Below, in pieces: positions 1 through 8,187 of a DNA stretch of 15,163 bases (the first letter of the stretch is position 1; every line of letters begins with the position of its first letter). Under the pieces are notes generated by a model. It did no database searches. It saw only the letters and a list, made by a program, of their open reading frames with translations, and had not been told where the DNA came from. Source of the stretch: SFWF01 sp045587065 (GTDB lineage: Bacteria > Bacillota > Clostridia > Oscillospirales > Acutalibacteraceae). The translations under genes were made by a program, and so were the position numbers. Location of the stretch: NCBI GenBank assembly GCA_045587065.1, contig JAZNBQ010000110.1, positions 1-15,163 on the forward strand, in the 5' to 3' direction.

Positions 1-1
1 T

Positions 2-148
2 ACCATTATTCACGGAAAGGGAACAGGCGCACTCAGGAAAGCCGTGCATCAGCACCTGAAAACAAACAAGGCAATTAAAACCTTTAGACTAGGTGTTTTC
101 GGTGAGGGAGAAGATGGTGTTACCATCGCAGAAATTAAAGATAAATAA
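2..148 (+). CDS. mutS2: MutS2 endonuclease, C-terminal end (partial)
   Basis: This is the last 48 codons of a gene that begins before the window, read in the frame starting at base 2 and ending at TAA 146-148. The peptide contains IIHGKGTGALRKAVHQHL followed by TFRLGVFGEGEDGVTIAEIK. This matches the end of the Smr domain that closes MutS2; the HGKGTGAL loop is the Smr signature. In the family, MutS2 combines a MutS-like ATPase core with this Smr nuclease domain and acts on branched DNA or collided ribosomes, depending on the species. Only the Smr end is visible, so the ATPase part is inferred. A stand-alone Smr protein is possible but less likely, because the sequence after the HGKG loop is MutS2-like. 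A strong terminator follows immediately. Confidence 0.85.
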   Translation, partial: TIIHGKGTGALRKAVHQHLKTNKAIKTFRLGVFGEGEDGVTIAEIKDK

Positions 149-192
149 AGATAAGGTCATACGATAAATCGTATGACCTTATCTTTATTTTT
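147..192 (+). terminator. Intrinsic terminator after mutS2, usable from both sides
   Basis: A perfect 18-bp inverted repeat (147-164 with 169-186) has a TAAA loop and is followed by T-rich sequence. The left arm starts with AAAG, so the hairpin also has a short U-tract when read on the minus strand. It sits between the convergent mutS2 end and the small minus-strand gene at 212-340 and probably serves both. Confidence 0.85.
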
Positions 193-211
193 GTAGAGGT
201 TTTAATGTGAA

Positions 212-340
212 TTAGCAGCAACCGCAGTTGTTGTCGCATCCATTACCGCTTCCAAGACAATTATTTCCGCCGCAGCAGATGAGTAAGAGTATGATAATAA
301 GAATCCAAGAGCAGTTGCCTCCGAATGAACCGTTACACAT
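212..340 (-). CDS. 42-aa Cys-rich small membrane peptide
   Basis: On the minus strand an ATG at 340-338 opens a 42-codon frame ending in TAA at 214-212. AAAGGAGG lies 8-10 bases upstream, a near-perfect ribosome binding site, which is the main reason to believe the gene. The peptide starts MCNGSFGGNCSW, then has a hydrophobic run ILIIILLLI that could span or enter the membrane. It ends in a Cys/Gly/Asn-rich tail (CCGGNNCLGSGNGC, then CDNNCGCC), with 9 Cys in 42 residues. The layout of Gly-rich head, single hydrophobic segment and Cys tail resembles the small YjcZ-like peptides of spore formers and the many unnamed Cys-rich peptides of Clostridia. That resemblance is weak evidence and no function is assigned. 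It is convergent with mutS2 and divergent from ctsR. Confidence 0.72.
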   Translation of the reverse strand: MCNGSFGGNCSWILIIILLLICCGGNNCLGSGNGCDNNCGCC

Positions 341-417
341 TTATTTTTCCTCCTTTCAATCTTTTCATCACATACTATGTTAATTTTTCGAATGTTGTTA
401 CAAATTTTAAAAAAGCA

Positions 418-471
418 TTTGACTTTCCCTTACTTTCGTGTATAATAAAGTTAAGGTCAGGGAAAATCAAA
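418..471 (+). promoter_or_regulatory. ctsR operon promoter with CtsR-like operators
   Basis: A -35 TTGACT (419-424) and a perfect -10 TATAAT (441-446) are 16 bp apart. CtsR is known to bind a direct heptad repeat of the type GGTCAAA-N3-GGTCAAA. At 455-471 the sequence reads GGTCAGG-GAA-AATCAAA, a degenerate copy just downstream of the -10. At 418-434 TTTGACT-TTC-CCTTACT is a second degenerate copy in inverse orientation over the -35. Position and half-site form suggest autorepression of the operon by its first gene product. The operator assignment is inference; the promoter hexamers are clear. Confidence 0.7.
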
Positions 472-490
472 CAACGAAGGAGAAAATAAA

Positions 491-943
491 ATGAGGCTAA
501 GTGACTTAATAACCGAACATATTCTTAAAATGATTAATGAGTCAGAGGAGAATATAGCAGAGATCCAAAGAAATGAACTTGCTATGATGGTGGGATGTGC
601 TCCCAGTCAGATAAATTACGTATTATCTTCACGCTTTACACCTGAGCAAGGTTATATTATAGAAAGTCGAAGAGGCGGCGGCGGTTATGTTAAAATAACC
701 AGAATAATGTTAAATCGTTCTTCGGCAATAATGCATATAATTAATTCTGTTGGCTCAAGATTAAATCCAATTGATGCAAGAATAATTATTGAAAATTGCA
801 GAGAATCAAATCTTATAAGCGAAGATGCGGCAGTTTTAATTGGTGCCGCGGTTTCCAATAATGCAATGATGAGTGTTCCGCAGGAATATAGAGAATATTT
901 AAGAGCATCACTTATAAAGCAGATGCTTATTACACAAATTTAG
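491..943 (+). CDS. ctsR: CtsR, repressor of class III heat-shock genes
   Basis: This 150-aa protein has the usual CtsR length and fold order. An N-terminal winged helix-turn-helix (about 1-75) contains AMMVGCAPSQINYVLSSRF, and a C-terminal dimerisation domain follows. The wing carries RGGGGYVKI at 61-69; in characterised CtsR proteins this glycine loop is the thermosensor and inserts into the DNA. GAAGGAG lies about 9 bases before the ATG at 491. It is the first gene of ctsR-mcsA-mcsB-clpC, and the promoter carries degenerate heptad sites, so it most likely represses its own operon at low temperature. Release is expected through heat and through McsB/ClpC action, as in Bacillus. Nothing unusual is visible. 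Confidence 0.96.
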   Translation: MRLSDLITEHILKMINESEENIAEIQRNELAMMVGCAPSQINYVLSSRFTPEQGYIIESRRGGGGYVKITRIMLNRSSAIMHIINSVGSRLNPIDARIIIENCRESNLISEDAAVLIGAAVSNNAMMSVPQEYREYLRASLIKQMLITQI

Positions 944-954
944 GAGGAACTTTT

Positions 955-1443
955 ATGTTGTGTCAAAAATGTGGTAAAAACAACGCTACAACACATATTA
1001 AAACGGTAATAAACGGAACTGTAACCGAACTTAATCTTTGTGGTTACTGTGCCGCAAAAGAGGGCTATACCGCCTTTTCAAAAGGTTCAATTTCCAATTT
1101 ATTTGCTTCAATGCTAGGTAATTCTATGGAAATGGGAAGCCGAGTTTCCACAAGAAAATGCAGTTTTTGCAATGCATCATTTGCAGATATTGCCGAAACA
1201 GGCAAGGTGGGATGCAGTCATTGTTATACAGAGTTTAAAAATGAATTGCTGCCATATTTAAAACGAATTCACGGTAGCGTAAAGCATAACGGAAAAATCT
1301 CAGGCACAAAGGAAATTATGGTTACCGGCGGCGGTGACCGCCTGAGCGAACTTAAAGCAAAACTAGCTAAACTTGTAGCAAATGAAAATTATGAAGAAGC
1401 CGCAATAGTTCGCGATGAAATCAGAAAAGAGGAGGGTAAATAA
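955..1443 (+). CDS. mcsA: McsA, zinc-finger activator of the McsB arginine kinase
   Basis: The 162-aa product has two four-cysteine zinc sites: C3/C6 with C29/C32 and C69/C72 with C87/C90, all as CxxC pairs. A C-terminal UVR motif (about 130-160, ELKAKLAKLVANENYEEAA) follows. UVR motifs mediate contact with ClpC-type partners. In characterised systems McsA activates McsB kinase activity and helps modulate CtsR. An AGGAGG site lies a few bases before the ATG, and the start is 11 bases after ctsR. The TAA stop overlaps the mcsB ATG by one base (TAATG at 1441-1445), so the pair is probably translationally coupled, consistent with 1:1 partners. Confidence 0.95.
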   Translation: MLCQKCGKNNATTHIKTVINGTVTELNLCGYCAAKEGYTAFSKGSISNLFASMLGNSMEMGSRVSTRKCSFCNASFADIAETGKVGCSHCYTEFKNELLPYLKRIHGSVKHNGKISGTKEIMVTGGGDRLSELKAKLAKLVANENYEEAAIVRDEIRKEEGK

Positions 1444-2453
1444 TGTCTGGTTGGTACAAAAACGCAGCAGAAAATGATGATATAGTAGTAAGTTCAAGAA
1501 TCAGACTTGCAAGAAATTTATCTGATTTACCTTTTCCAAAAAGAATGAATGAAACTCAGCTTAAAAATTTAAAAGAAAGAGTAAAAAAAGCCATCTCAGA
1601 GATTGATGTAAAAAAGTATGGCGAAATGAAATTTATAGAAATGGACAACGTGCCTGAGATGGAAATACACGCCATGGTGGAAAGACATGTTATCAGTCCT
1701 GATTTTGCTAAGAATTGTGATGGCAGAGCCATTGCTATTTCAGATGATGAAAGCATAAGTATTATGATAGGCGAAGAAGACCACCTTAGAATTCAGGTAA
1801 CCTGTGGCGGTATGTCGTTGGAAAAGGCATATGAAATTGCAGATAATCTCGATAACGACCTTTGCGGAAAACTCAATTTTGCCTATGATAGCGAATTGGG
1901 ATTTTTAACAGAGTGTCCTACCAATATTGGAACAGGACTCAGAGCTTCTGTGATGCTTCATCTACCTGTAACTGAGGCAAAAGGCGCTATTTCTGAGATA
2001 ACGGGCGCAGTATCTAAAATCGGACTTACCGTACGAGGAATGTACGGAGAGGGAAGTAAGGCATTGGCTTCGCTTTATCAGATTTCCAATCAAATCACAT
2101 TAGGAATAAGCGAAAAAAGCGCAGTAGAAAATTTAAGAATCATTACCGAACAAATTATCGAAAAAGAAAAGGCCGAAAGAGCAGTATTAAGTAAAATTGA
2201 ACTTGAAGACGTAGTCCTCAGAGCATATGGCATACTTACAAATGCACGTTTGCTAAATAGTGAGGAACTAATGAATTTAATTTCAAAGATTAAACTAGGC
2301 ACAGGTATGGGTATACTTGATATGAGCAACATGAAACCCATAGAGTTGTTAATAGAAGCACAACCCTATATGCTGCAAAGAAAGTTTGGTAATTTAACCC
2401 CAAGTGAAAGAGATGAAAAAAGAGCTACCTTCATAAGGGAGGTATTACAATAA
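1443..2453 (+). CDS. mcsB: McsB, protein arginine kinase
   Basis: At 336 aa it is a little shorter than the Bacillus enzyme. It keeps the phosphagen-kinase-like core: SSRIRLARNL (17-26) for nucleotide phosphates, GEEDHLRIQ (110-118) at the substrate/base region, and CPTNIGTGLRASV (158-170) with the active-site Cys loop. The C-terminal end has RDEKRA (323-328). This matches the RDxxRA phospho-arginine pocket that in known McsB proteins controls allostery and oligomerisation. The family phosphorylates arginines in proteins, which marks them for the ClpC-ClpP protease. The start codon overlaps the mcsA stop. clpC follows 18 bases later, so kinase and unfoldase are co-expressed. Confidence 0.95.
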   Translation: MSGWYKNAAENDDIVVSSRIRLARNLSDLPFPKRMNETQLKNLKERVKKAISEIDVKKYGEMKFIEMDNVPEMEIHAMVERHVISPDFAKNCDGRAIAISDDESISIMIGEEDHLRIQVTCGGMSLEKAYEIADNLDNDLCGKLNFAYDSELGFLTECPTNIGTGLRASVMLHLPVTEAKGAISEITGAVSKIGLTVRGMYGEGSKALASLYQISNQITLGISEKSAVENLRIITEQIIEKEKAERAVLSKIELEDVVLRAYGILTNARLLNSEELMNLISKIKLGTGMGILDMSNMKPIELLIEAQPYMLQRKFGNLTPSERDEKRATFIREVLQ

Positions 2454-2471
2454 TAGGAGGAAAGTGTTTTT

Positions 2472-4919
2472 ATGAGATTCAATTTTAACGGCTTTACCGA
2501 AAAAGCCAATGACGCATTAAACTACGCCATAAGCTCTGCTGAAATGTTCGGTCATACTTATGTTGGTAGTGAGCATATATTATTGGGACTTCTGAAAACA
2601 GGTGGTGGAATTGCCTGTTCGATTTTAAATAAAAAAGGTGTTACTACAGAAAAAATTGAAACACTTATAGAAGAAATAATCGGTAGTGGCAACAAAACCG
2701 AGCTAATGCCTGATTATTTAACACCAAGAGCCAAAAGAGTGCTGGAAAATGCAAGCATAGGCAGTAAAAAAATAGGCAAAGAGCTTGTCGGTACAGAACA
2801 TATTCTCTTAGGCCTTTTAAGTGACGGAGATAATTATGCAATACGTTTTTTAAACGAACTTGACGTGGACGTTGCTGCACTTACAAGTGATGCTCTTGCT
2901 GCCGCAGGAATTGCCGATGATTTAGACACCGGTATAAAGAACAAAAGCGGCGAAAAATCAAGAAAACACGGTAGTACTGCCGCTCTTGATAAATATGGTC
3001 GCGATTTAATAAATGATGCTAAAAACGGCAAAATTGACCCTGTAATCGGAAGAAGCGAGGAAATAGAAAGGGTAGTTCAGATTCTTTGCAGACGCACAAA
3101 AAATAACCCTTGCCTTATAGGAGAACCCGGCGTGGGCAAAACTGCAATAGCCGAGGGTCTTGCTTTAAAAATGGCTAAGGGTGATGCACCTGACATACTA
3201 AGAAACAAGAGACTAATTTCTCTGGACCTTACAGGAATGGTGGCAGGAACTAAATATAGAGGAGATTTTGAAGAAAGAATTAAATCTGTTATAGACGAGG
3301 CTTCTTCAAATGAAGATATAATTCTATTCATCGACGAGGTTCATACAATTATCGGAGCAGGTTCTGCAGAGGGTTCAACCGATGCGGCAAATATTCTAAA
3401 ACCTGCACTTGCAAGAGGGGATTTGCAATTAATCGGAGCCACAACTATTTCCGAATATAGAAAAAATATTGAAAAAGATGCAGCATTAGAAAGACGATTT
3501 CAACCTGTAAATGTAGACGAACCATCAACCGAGGATGCAATTCAAATTTTAAAGGGTATAAAAGATAAATATGAGGCTCATCATAAGGTAAAAATCACAG
3601 ATGAGGCAATAACTGCCGCAGTGGAATTATCGTCAAGATATATAACCGATAGATTTCTTCCCGATAAAGCGATAGATTTAATCGACGAAGCAGGTTCAAG
3701 ACTTCGTATTAAGTCTTCAGAATCACCATCTGAGATTAAAGAGTTAGAGTTGCAGATTAATGAACTTTCTTTGCAAAAAGATGCGGCAATTAATGAACAG
3801 GATTTTGAAAGAGCCGCAAAAATCCGCGACGAACAAAAAGCAAAACAAGAAAAACTTGCGGAACTTAAAGATGATTTTCGTAAAGATAATATTCATAATG
3901 AAGGTGTTGTTACTGCAGAGGAAATAGCACAAATTGTGTCAGGTTGGACCGGAGTTCCTGTTGCTCAGCTTACAAAAGAGGAAAGTGAACGCCTTCTTAA
4001 TATGGAAAACGTGCTTCATAATAGACTCATTGGTCAAAACGAGGCAGTAATAGCGGTTTCAAAAGCTCTCAGAAGAGGCAGAGTCGGACTGAAAGACCCT
4101 AAAAAACCTATTGGTTCATTTATGTTTTTAGGTCCTACGGGTGTTGGAAAAACTGAACTTTCCAAAGCCTTGGCAGAGGCTATGTTTGGAACGGAAAACG
4201 CCATAATCAGACTTGATATGTCTGAATATATGGAAAAACACACAGTCTCCAAACTTGTAGGTTCTCCTCCTGGTTACGTTGGTTTTGAAGAGGGTGGTCA
4301 ACTAACAGAAAAGGTTAGAAGAAATCCTTATTCCGTTGTCCTTTTTGACGAAATTGAAAAGGCTCATCCTGACGTGTTTAATATGTTGTTGCAAATCTTG
4401 GACGATGGTATTTTAACCGATTCTCAGGGTAGAACAGTCAACTTTAAAAACACTGTAATAATTATGACTTCAAATATCGGAGCCAGAATGATTACTGAGA
4501 AGAAAACTTCAATGGGCTTTGGTAATCTTGATGAAACCACTGACGAAAAAGAAATTAAAAACAATATTATGAACGAACTAAAAAAGGAGTTTCGTCCTGA
4601 GTTTTTAAATCGTCTTGATGATATTATAGTTTTCCATAAACTTAAAAAAGAAGAAATTTTACAAATTGCAGAAAATCTTCTTGCTATCTTGAAAACAAGA
4701 ATCAGCGGTATTGGAATTAATATTGAATTTGATAAAAGCGTAGCACAGGCAGTTGCCGATTCCGGCTACGACCCTGTTTATGGTGCGCGTCCGCTAAAAC
4801 GAGCTATTCAAACTAATGTAGAAGATGCGATCAGTGAAAAAATTCTTGATGGTACCCTTAAAAGCGGAGATAAAGCAACCTTCATTTTTGAGGATGGAAA
4901 ATATATAGTAAAAAAATAA
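2472..4919 (+). CDS. clpC: ClpC, AAA+ unfoldase of the Clp protease
   Basis: The 815-aa product has the full ClpC order. Two Clp_N repeats lie at about 1-145, the region that in ClpC recognises phospho-arginine and adaptors. The first AAA+ domain has Walker A GEPGVGKT (217-224) and Walker B ILFIDE (284-289). A middle region with a UVR-like segment (about 425-465) follows, which is ClpC rather than ClpB-like. The second AAA+ domain has Walker A GPTGVGKT (554-561) and Walker B VVLFDE. The loop MGFG (681-684) fits the [LIVM]GF tripeptide that docks on ClpP, so this unfoldase should work with a ClpP encoded elsewhere. TAGGAGG precedes the ATG by 10 bases. It is last in the stress operon and is followed by a terminator. 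Confidence 0.97.
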   Translation: MRFNFNGFTEKANDALNYAISSAEMFGHTYVGSEHILLGLLKTGGGIACSILNKKGVTTEKIETLIEEIIGSGNKTELMPDYLTPRAKRVLENASIGSKKIGKELVGTEHILLGLLSDGDNYAIRFLNELDVDVAALTSDALAAAGIADDLDTGIKNKSGEKSRKHGSTAALDKYGRDLINDAKNGKIDPVIGRSEEIERVVQILCRRTKNNPCLIGEPGVGKTAIAEGLALKMAKGDAPDILRNKRLISLDLTGMVAGTKYRGDFEERIKSVIDEASSNEDIILFIDEVHTIIGAGSAEGSTDAANILKPALARGDLQLIGATTISEYRKNIEKDAALERRFQPVNVDEPSTEDAIQILKGIKDKYEAHHKVKITDEAITAAVELSSRYITDRFLPDKAIDLIDEAGSRLRIKSSESPSEIKELELQINELSLQKDAAINEQDFERAAKIRDEQKAKQEKLAELKDDFRKDNIHNEGVVTAEEIAQIVSGWTGVPVAQLTKEESERLLNMENVLHNRLIGQNEAVIAVSKALRRGRVGLKDPKKPIGSFMFLGPTGVGKTELSKALAEAMFGTENAIIRLDMSEYMEKHTVSKLVGSPPGYVGFEEGGQLTEKVRRNPYSVVLFDEIEKAHPDVFNMLLQILDDGILTDSQGRTVNFKNTVIIMTSNIGARMITEKKTSMGFGNLDETTDEKEIKNNIMNELKKEFRPEFLNRLDDIIVFHKLKKEEILQIAENLLAILKTRISGIGINIEFDKSVAQAVADSGYDPVYGARPLKRAIQTNVEDAISEKILDGTLKSGDKATFIFEDGKYIVKK

Positions 4920-4924
4920 ACGAA

Positions 4925-4965
4925 AAAATCTTCCGATAAATTGACATCGGAAGATTTTGTTTTTG
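4925..4965 (+). terminator. Intrinsic terminator after clpC
   Basis: A perfect 13-bp stem (4925-4937 with 4946-4958, core ATCTTCCGAT) has an 8-base loop and is followed by GTTTTT. It starts a few bases after the clpC stop and ends the heat-shock operon. The A-run on its left side makes it partly symmetric. Confidence 0.85.
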
Positions 4966-4968
4966 CAC

Positions 4969-4997
4969 TTGCAATAGTAATATATAAATAGTATAAT
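4969..4997 (+). promoter_or_regulatory. Promoter for the tepA-ftsK unit
   Basis: TTGCAA (4969-4974) and TATAAT (4992-4997) are 17 bp apart, between the clpC terminator and the next gene. This gives the protease/translocase genes their own transcription start, about 45 bases upstream of the GTG start. Confidence 0.65.
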
Positions 4998-5050
4998 TAT
5001 AGTGTATTTTGTTGTCGGTTTTTCCAATAATACTATTGGAGGCTGATAAA

Positions 5051-5776
5051 GTGTATAAAAAATATAACAACTGTGAAAACTCAAGTGATGATAACAACTC
5101 ATCTGATGAAAAATATGATTATATAAGAGAGTCCGGTTCTATTACCACCACAGGCGGACGTCATGTTATTCATTGCTTAACAATAGTAGGTGAAATAGAG
5201 GGACACGTTCTCTCGCCAACCCAGAATAAAACCACTAAATATGAGCATGTAATTCCACAGCTTGTAGCTATAGAAGAAGATAAGGATATCGAGGGTTTAC
5301 TCATAATCTTAAACACTGTGGGCGGAGATGTTGAAGCAGGACTGGCTATAGCCGAATTAATTGCCGGAATGAAGAAACCGACTGTTTCATTGGTTTTAGG
5401 CGGCGGACATTCCATTGGAGTCCCATTAAGCGTAGCGGCACGGAAATCCTTTATCGTACCAAGCGCTACTATGACAATTCATCCTGTAAGAATGACAGGA
5501 TTAGTTTTAGGTGTTCCTCAAATGCTAAGACATTTCGAGCGTATGCAGGACAGAATTACGAATTTTGTAATATCAAATTCCAATATTTCACAGGGCCGAT
5601 TTCAAGAACTGATGATGAATATAGGCGAAATGGTTACAGACGTTGGTTCTGTTTTAGATGGTGAAACCGCAGTAAAGGAAGGTCTAATCGACAGTATAGG
5701 TAGCCTTTCAGATGCAATTGATGCTTTATATTCCATGATAGATGATGATAATAACTCTGCACAGGCAGAGGATTAA
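5051..5776 (+). CDS. tepA: TepA-like ClpP-fold serine protease
   Basis: I place the start at GTG 5051: GGAGG (5038-5042) sits 8 bases before it. The longer in-frame TTG at 5009 has no such site and lies next to the -10. The product is 241 aa. After an acidic, Asn/Ser-rich head (1-30) comes a ClpP/crotonase-type fold: LNTVGGDVEAGLAIAELI (88-105), GGGHSIG (117-123) with the likely nucleophile Ser121, and MTIHPVRMTG (141-150) with His144. These motifs match the TepA (YmfB) branch of the Clp proteases, linked in Bacillus to protein translocation and degradation of small acid-soluble spore proteins. In Bacillus tepA also lies just upstream of spoIIIE, as here. The catalytic Asp cannot be pinned from sequence alone. 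It is a ClpP paralogue, not the canonical ClpP. Confidence 0.88.
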   Translation: MYKKYNNCENSSDDNNSSDEKYDYIRESGSITTTGGRHVIHCLTIVGEIEGHVLSPTQNKTTKYEHVIPQLVAIEEDKDIEGLLIILNTVGGDVEAGLAIAELIAGMKKPTVSLVLGGGHSIGVPLSVAARKSFIVPSATMTIHPVRMTGLVLGVPQMLRHFERMQDRITNFVISNSNISQGRFQELMMNIGEMVTDVGSVLDGETAVKEGLIDSIGSLSDAIDALYSMIDDDNNSAQAED

Positions 5777-5793
5777 AATAAAGGAGAGTACAT

Positions 5794-8187
5794 ATGGCAG
5801 CCAAAAAGGGCAGTTCTTCTAAAAAACAAACCAAGAAAAATCCGGAAAAGGTATCAAGTGGACAAAGACAGGTAACGTCGGTTGTTCTATTTGGTTTTTC
5901 CCTTTTTCTACTTGCGGTAGTATTTATAAAAGGAGAAAATTTTTGGGCAACTATTCATGATTTCCTTTTTGGAATATTCGGAGTGCTTACATATTTGTTC
6001 CCACTGTTTTTACTTACCGTATCTGTTTTATACGCTCTTGAAAAACTAGTTGGTCCTCTATCAATAAAAATTGCAGAATCTGCAGTAATTGTTGTTTTAA
6101 TTGGCGCAGCTATAGATATTTTTTCAAAACGTGTACCAGATGAAACCTTTGGCAATCATCTAAAAGAGGCATATCTTTTAGGCAGTCAACTAAAAAGCGG
6201 CGGATTTCTGGGTGCGCTTATAGGAGAGCCTGTTTATAGGCTTTTTGGAAACCCGGGAGCAGGAATCACAGTTGTTATTCTTATTTTTATATTCATAATG
6301 TTAATGACAGGAACAACTCTTATTGGATTATTTAAAAACATTGCAAAGCCTGTTCAGAAGATAGGAAAAACAGTAGAAGAGACCTACCAGACAAAAATGG
6401 AGGAAATGGCAGAGGTAAAAGAAAAAGAACGCAGAGTCAACGTTGATGTTAAACTTGATGAGCCTCGCAATCCAAAACCAATAAAAGTTAAAGACACTAA
6501 AGAAAAACAGCTTGAGCTTATCAGCGCTTATACTGATAGAGACATTGACGAAATTGAAGAGTTAATTAAACAAGAGGACGGAAACGGAATAACCGTTGAG
6601 GAAGCGTTAAAAGCGGCTGAGAGTGAAAGAGCCAACCATAAGGAAGACGGAATTTATTCTAATTCTGCCGATAAGCCTGAAGAGGAACATATAAAACCTG
6701 AGGAAATCGACATTCCAATGGAACAACAGGAGGATTATAAATTTCCTCCAATAGACCTGTTAAACGGCTCTCCATCTAACGGAGAAATGACTAAATTTGA
6801 ACTTGACACCACTGCAGAAAGACTTGTAAATGCACTAAGGAGCTTTGGCGTAGAAACAAGAATTGTTGATATTTCAAAGGGACCAACAGTTACAAGATAC
6901 GAACTTCAACCAAGCGCAGGTGTAAAAATCAGTAAGATTACAAACCTTGCAGATGATATTGCATTAAATCTTGCTACCGCAGGTGTCAGAATTGAAGCGC
7001 CTATTCCTAATAAAGCGGCAGTTGGTATTGAGGTTCCTAATAAATCCAGCAACGTTGTAAGAGTAAGAGAGATTTTAGAATCATCCTCCTTTGTAGGCTC
7101 TAAGAGCAAGTTAACAATTGCATTAGGTAAAGATATTGGCGGAAACGCTATTGTTACAGATATTGCAAAAATGCCACACGGCCTTATTGCAGGTGCCACA
7201 GGCTCAGGTAAGTCTGTTTGCATCAACTCAATTATTATGAGTATTCTCTATAAAGCAAAGCCTGACGAGGTAAAACTCATAATGATTGACCCAAAGGTAG
7301 TAGAGCTTGGTGTTTATAACGGAATTCCACATCTTTTAGTTCCTGTAGTTACCGACCCAAGAAAAGCGGCAGGAACACTTGGTTGGGCAGTTTCAGAAAT
7401 GGAAAAACGTTATAAAATGTTTGCCGCAAGTAATGTTCGTGATATAGACGGCTATAACAAACTTGCAGAAAAAGATGAGGAAATGGTAAAGATTCCTCGT
7501 ATTGTAATTATCATTGACGAGCTTGCAGACCTTATGATGACCGCACCTAAAGAGGTGGAAGATTCTGTTAACAGAATTGCCGCTAAAGCAAGAGCTGCAG
7601 GTATGCACCTTATTATCGCTACGCAGCGTCCGTCTGTTGACGTTGTAACTGGTGTTATTAAAGCTAACATTCCTACAAGAATAGCTTTCTCTGTTTCTTC
7701 ACAAATTGATAGTAGAACTATACTTGACTCTGCTGGTGCAGAAAAGCTTTTAGGCAAGGGAGATATGCTATTCCATCCTGTAGGCGCTGCAAAAGCATCC
7801 AGAATTCAAGGCTGCTTTGTTGGAGATGACGAGGTCGAATCGGTAGTAGAGTTCATTAAGAGCGACCACTCAAGTGAATACGATACTGAGGTTATGGATG
7901 AAATAGAGCGTCAGTCTTTACTTGAAAAGAAAGAACGCACAGGTGTTTCTGAGGGGGCAGATGACGTAGACCCAATGTTGGAACAAGCTATTGAGGTTGT
8001 TGTTGAAATGGGACAGGCGTCTACTTCAATGCTTCAAAGAAAATTAAAACTAGGCTATGCAAGAGCCGCTCGTCTTGTTGACGAAATGGAAGAAAGAGGA
8101 ATAGTAGGTCCTTACGAGGGGGCTAAACCAAGACAGGTTCTTATAACTATGGAACAGTTAATGGAACGCAAGGCTGGTGAAGAATAA
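5794..8187 (+). CDS. ftsK: FtsK/SpoIIIE-family DNA translocase
   Basis: The 797-aa product opens with a basic segment (1-26) and about four hydrophobic segments (28-46, 58-82, 94-110, 156-180), which anchor it at the septum. A charged linker (about 185-315) is followed by the motor: alpha domain about 330-430, then the beta RecA-like domain with Walker A GATGSGKS (467-474) and Walker B RIVIIIDELADLM (569-581). A C-terminal gamma winged helix (about 722-790, QRKLKLGYARAARLVDEMEE) should read the oriented guide sequences of the chromosome. The family pumps double-stranded DNA through the division or sporulation septum. AAGGAGAG lies about 8 bases before the ATG. It begins 17 bases after tepA and runs straight into the next gene. 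FtsK and SpoIIIE roles cannot be told apart here. Confidence 0.96.
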   Translation: MAAKKGSSSKKQTKKNPEKVSSGQRQVTSVVLFGFSLFLLAVVFIKGENFWATIHDFLFGIFGVLTYLFPLFLLTVSVLYALEKLVGPLSIKIAESAVIVVLIGAAIDIFSKRVPDETFGNHLKEAYLLGSQLKSGGFLGALIGEPVYRLFGNPGAGITVVILIFIFIMLMTGTTLIGLFKNIAKPVQKIGKTVEETYQTKMEEMAEVKEKERRVNVDVKLDEPRNPKPIKVKDTKEKQLELISAYTDRDIDEIEELIKQEDGNGITVEEALKAAESERANHKEDGIYSNSADKPEEEHIKPEEIDIPMEQQEDYKFPPIDLLNGSPSNGEMTKFELDTTAERLVNALRSFGVETRIVDISKGPTVTRYELQPSAGVKISKITNLADDIALNLATAGVRIEAPIPNKAAVGIEVPNKSSNVVRVREILESSSFVGSKSKLTIALGKDIGGNAIVTDIAKMPHGLIAGATGSGKSVCINSIIMSILYKAKPDEVKLIMIDPKVVELGVYNGIPHLLVPVVTDPRKAAGTLGWAVSEMEKRYKMFAASNVRDIDGYNKLAEKDEEMVKIPRIVIIIDELADLMMTAPKEVEDSVNRIAAKARAAGMHLIIATQRPSVDVVTGVIKANIPTRIAFSVSSQIDSRTILDSAGAEKLLGKGDMLFHPVGAAKASRIQGCFVGDDEVESVVEFIKSDHSSEYDTEVMDEIERQSLLEKKERTGVSEGADDVDPMLEQAIEVVVEMGQASTSMLQRKLKLGYARAARLVDEMEERGIVGPYEGAKPRQVLITMEQLMERKAGEE

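Noticed and set aside
5009..5050. Longer tepA start at TTG 5009
   Set aside because: It lies only 12 bases after the -10 box and has no ribosome site, whereas GTG 5051 has GGAGG at 8 bases.
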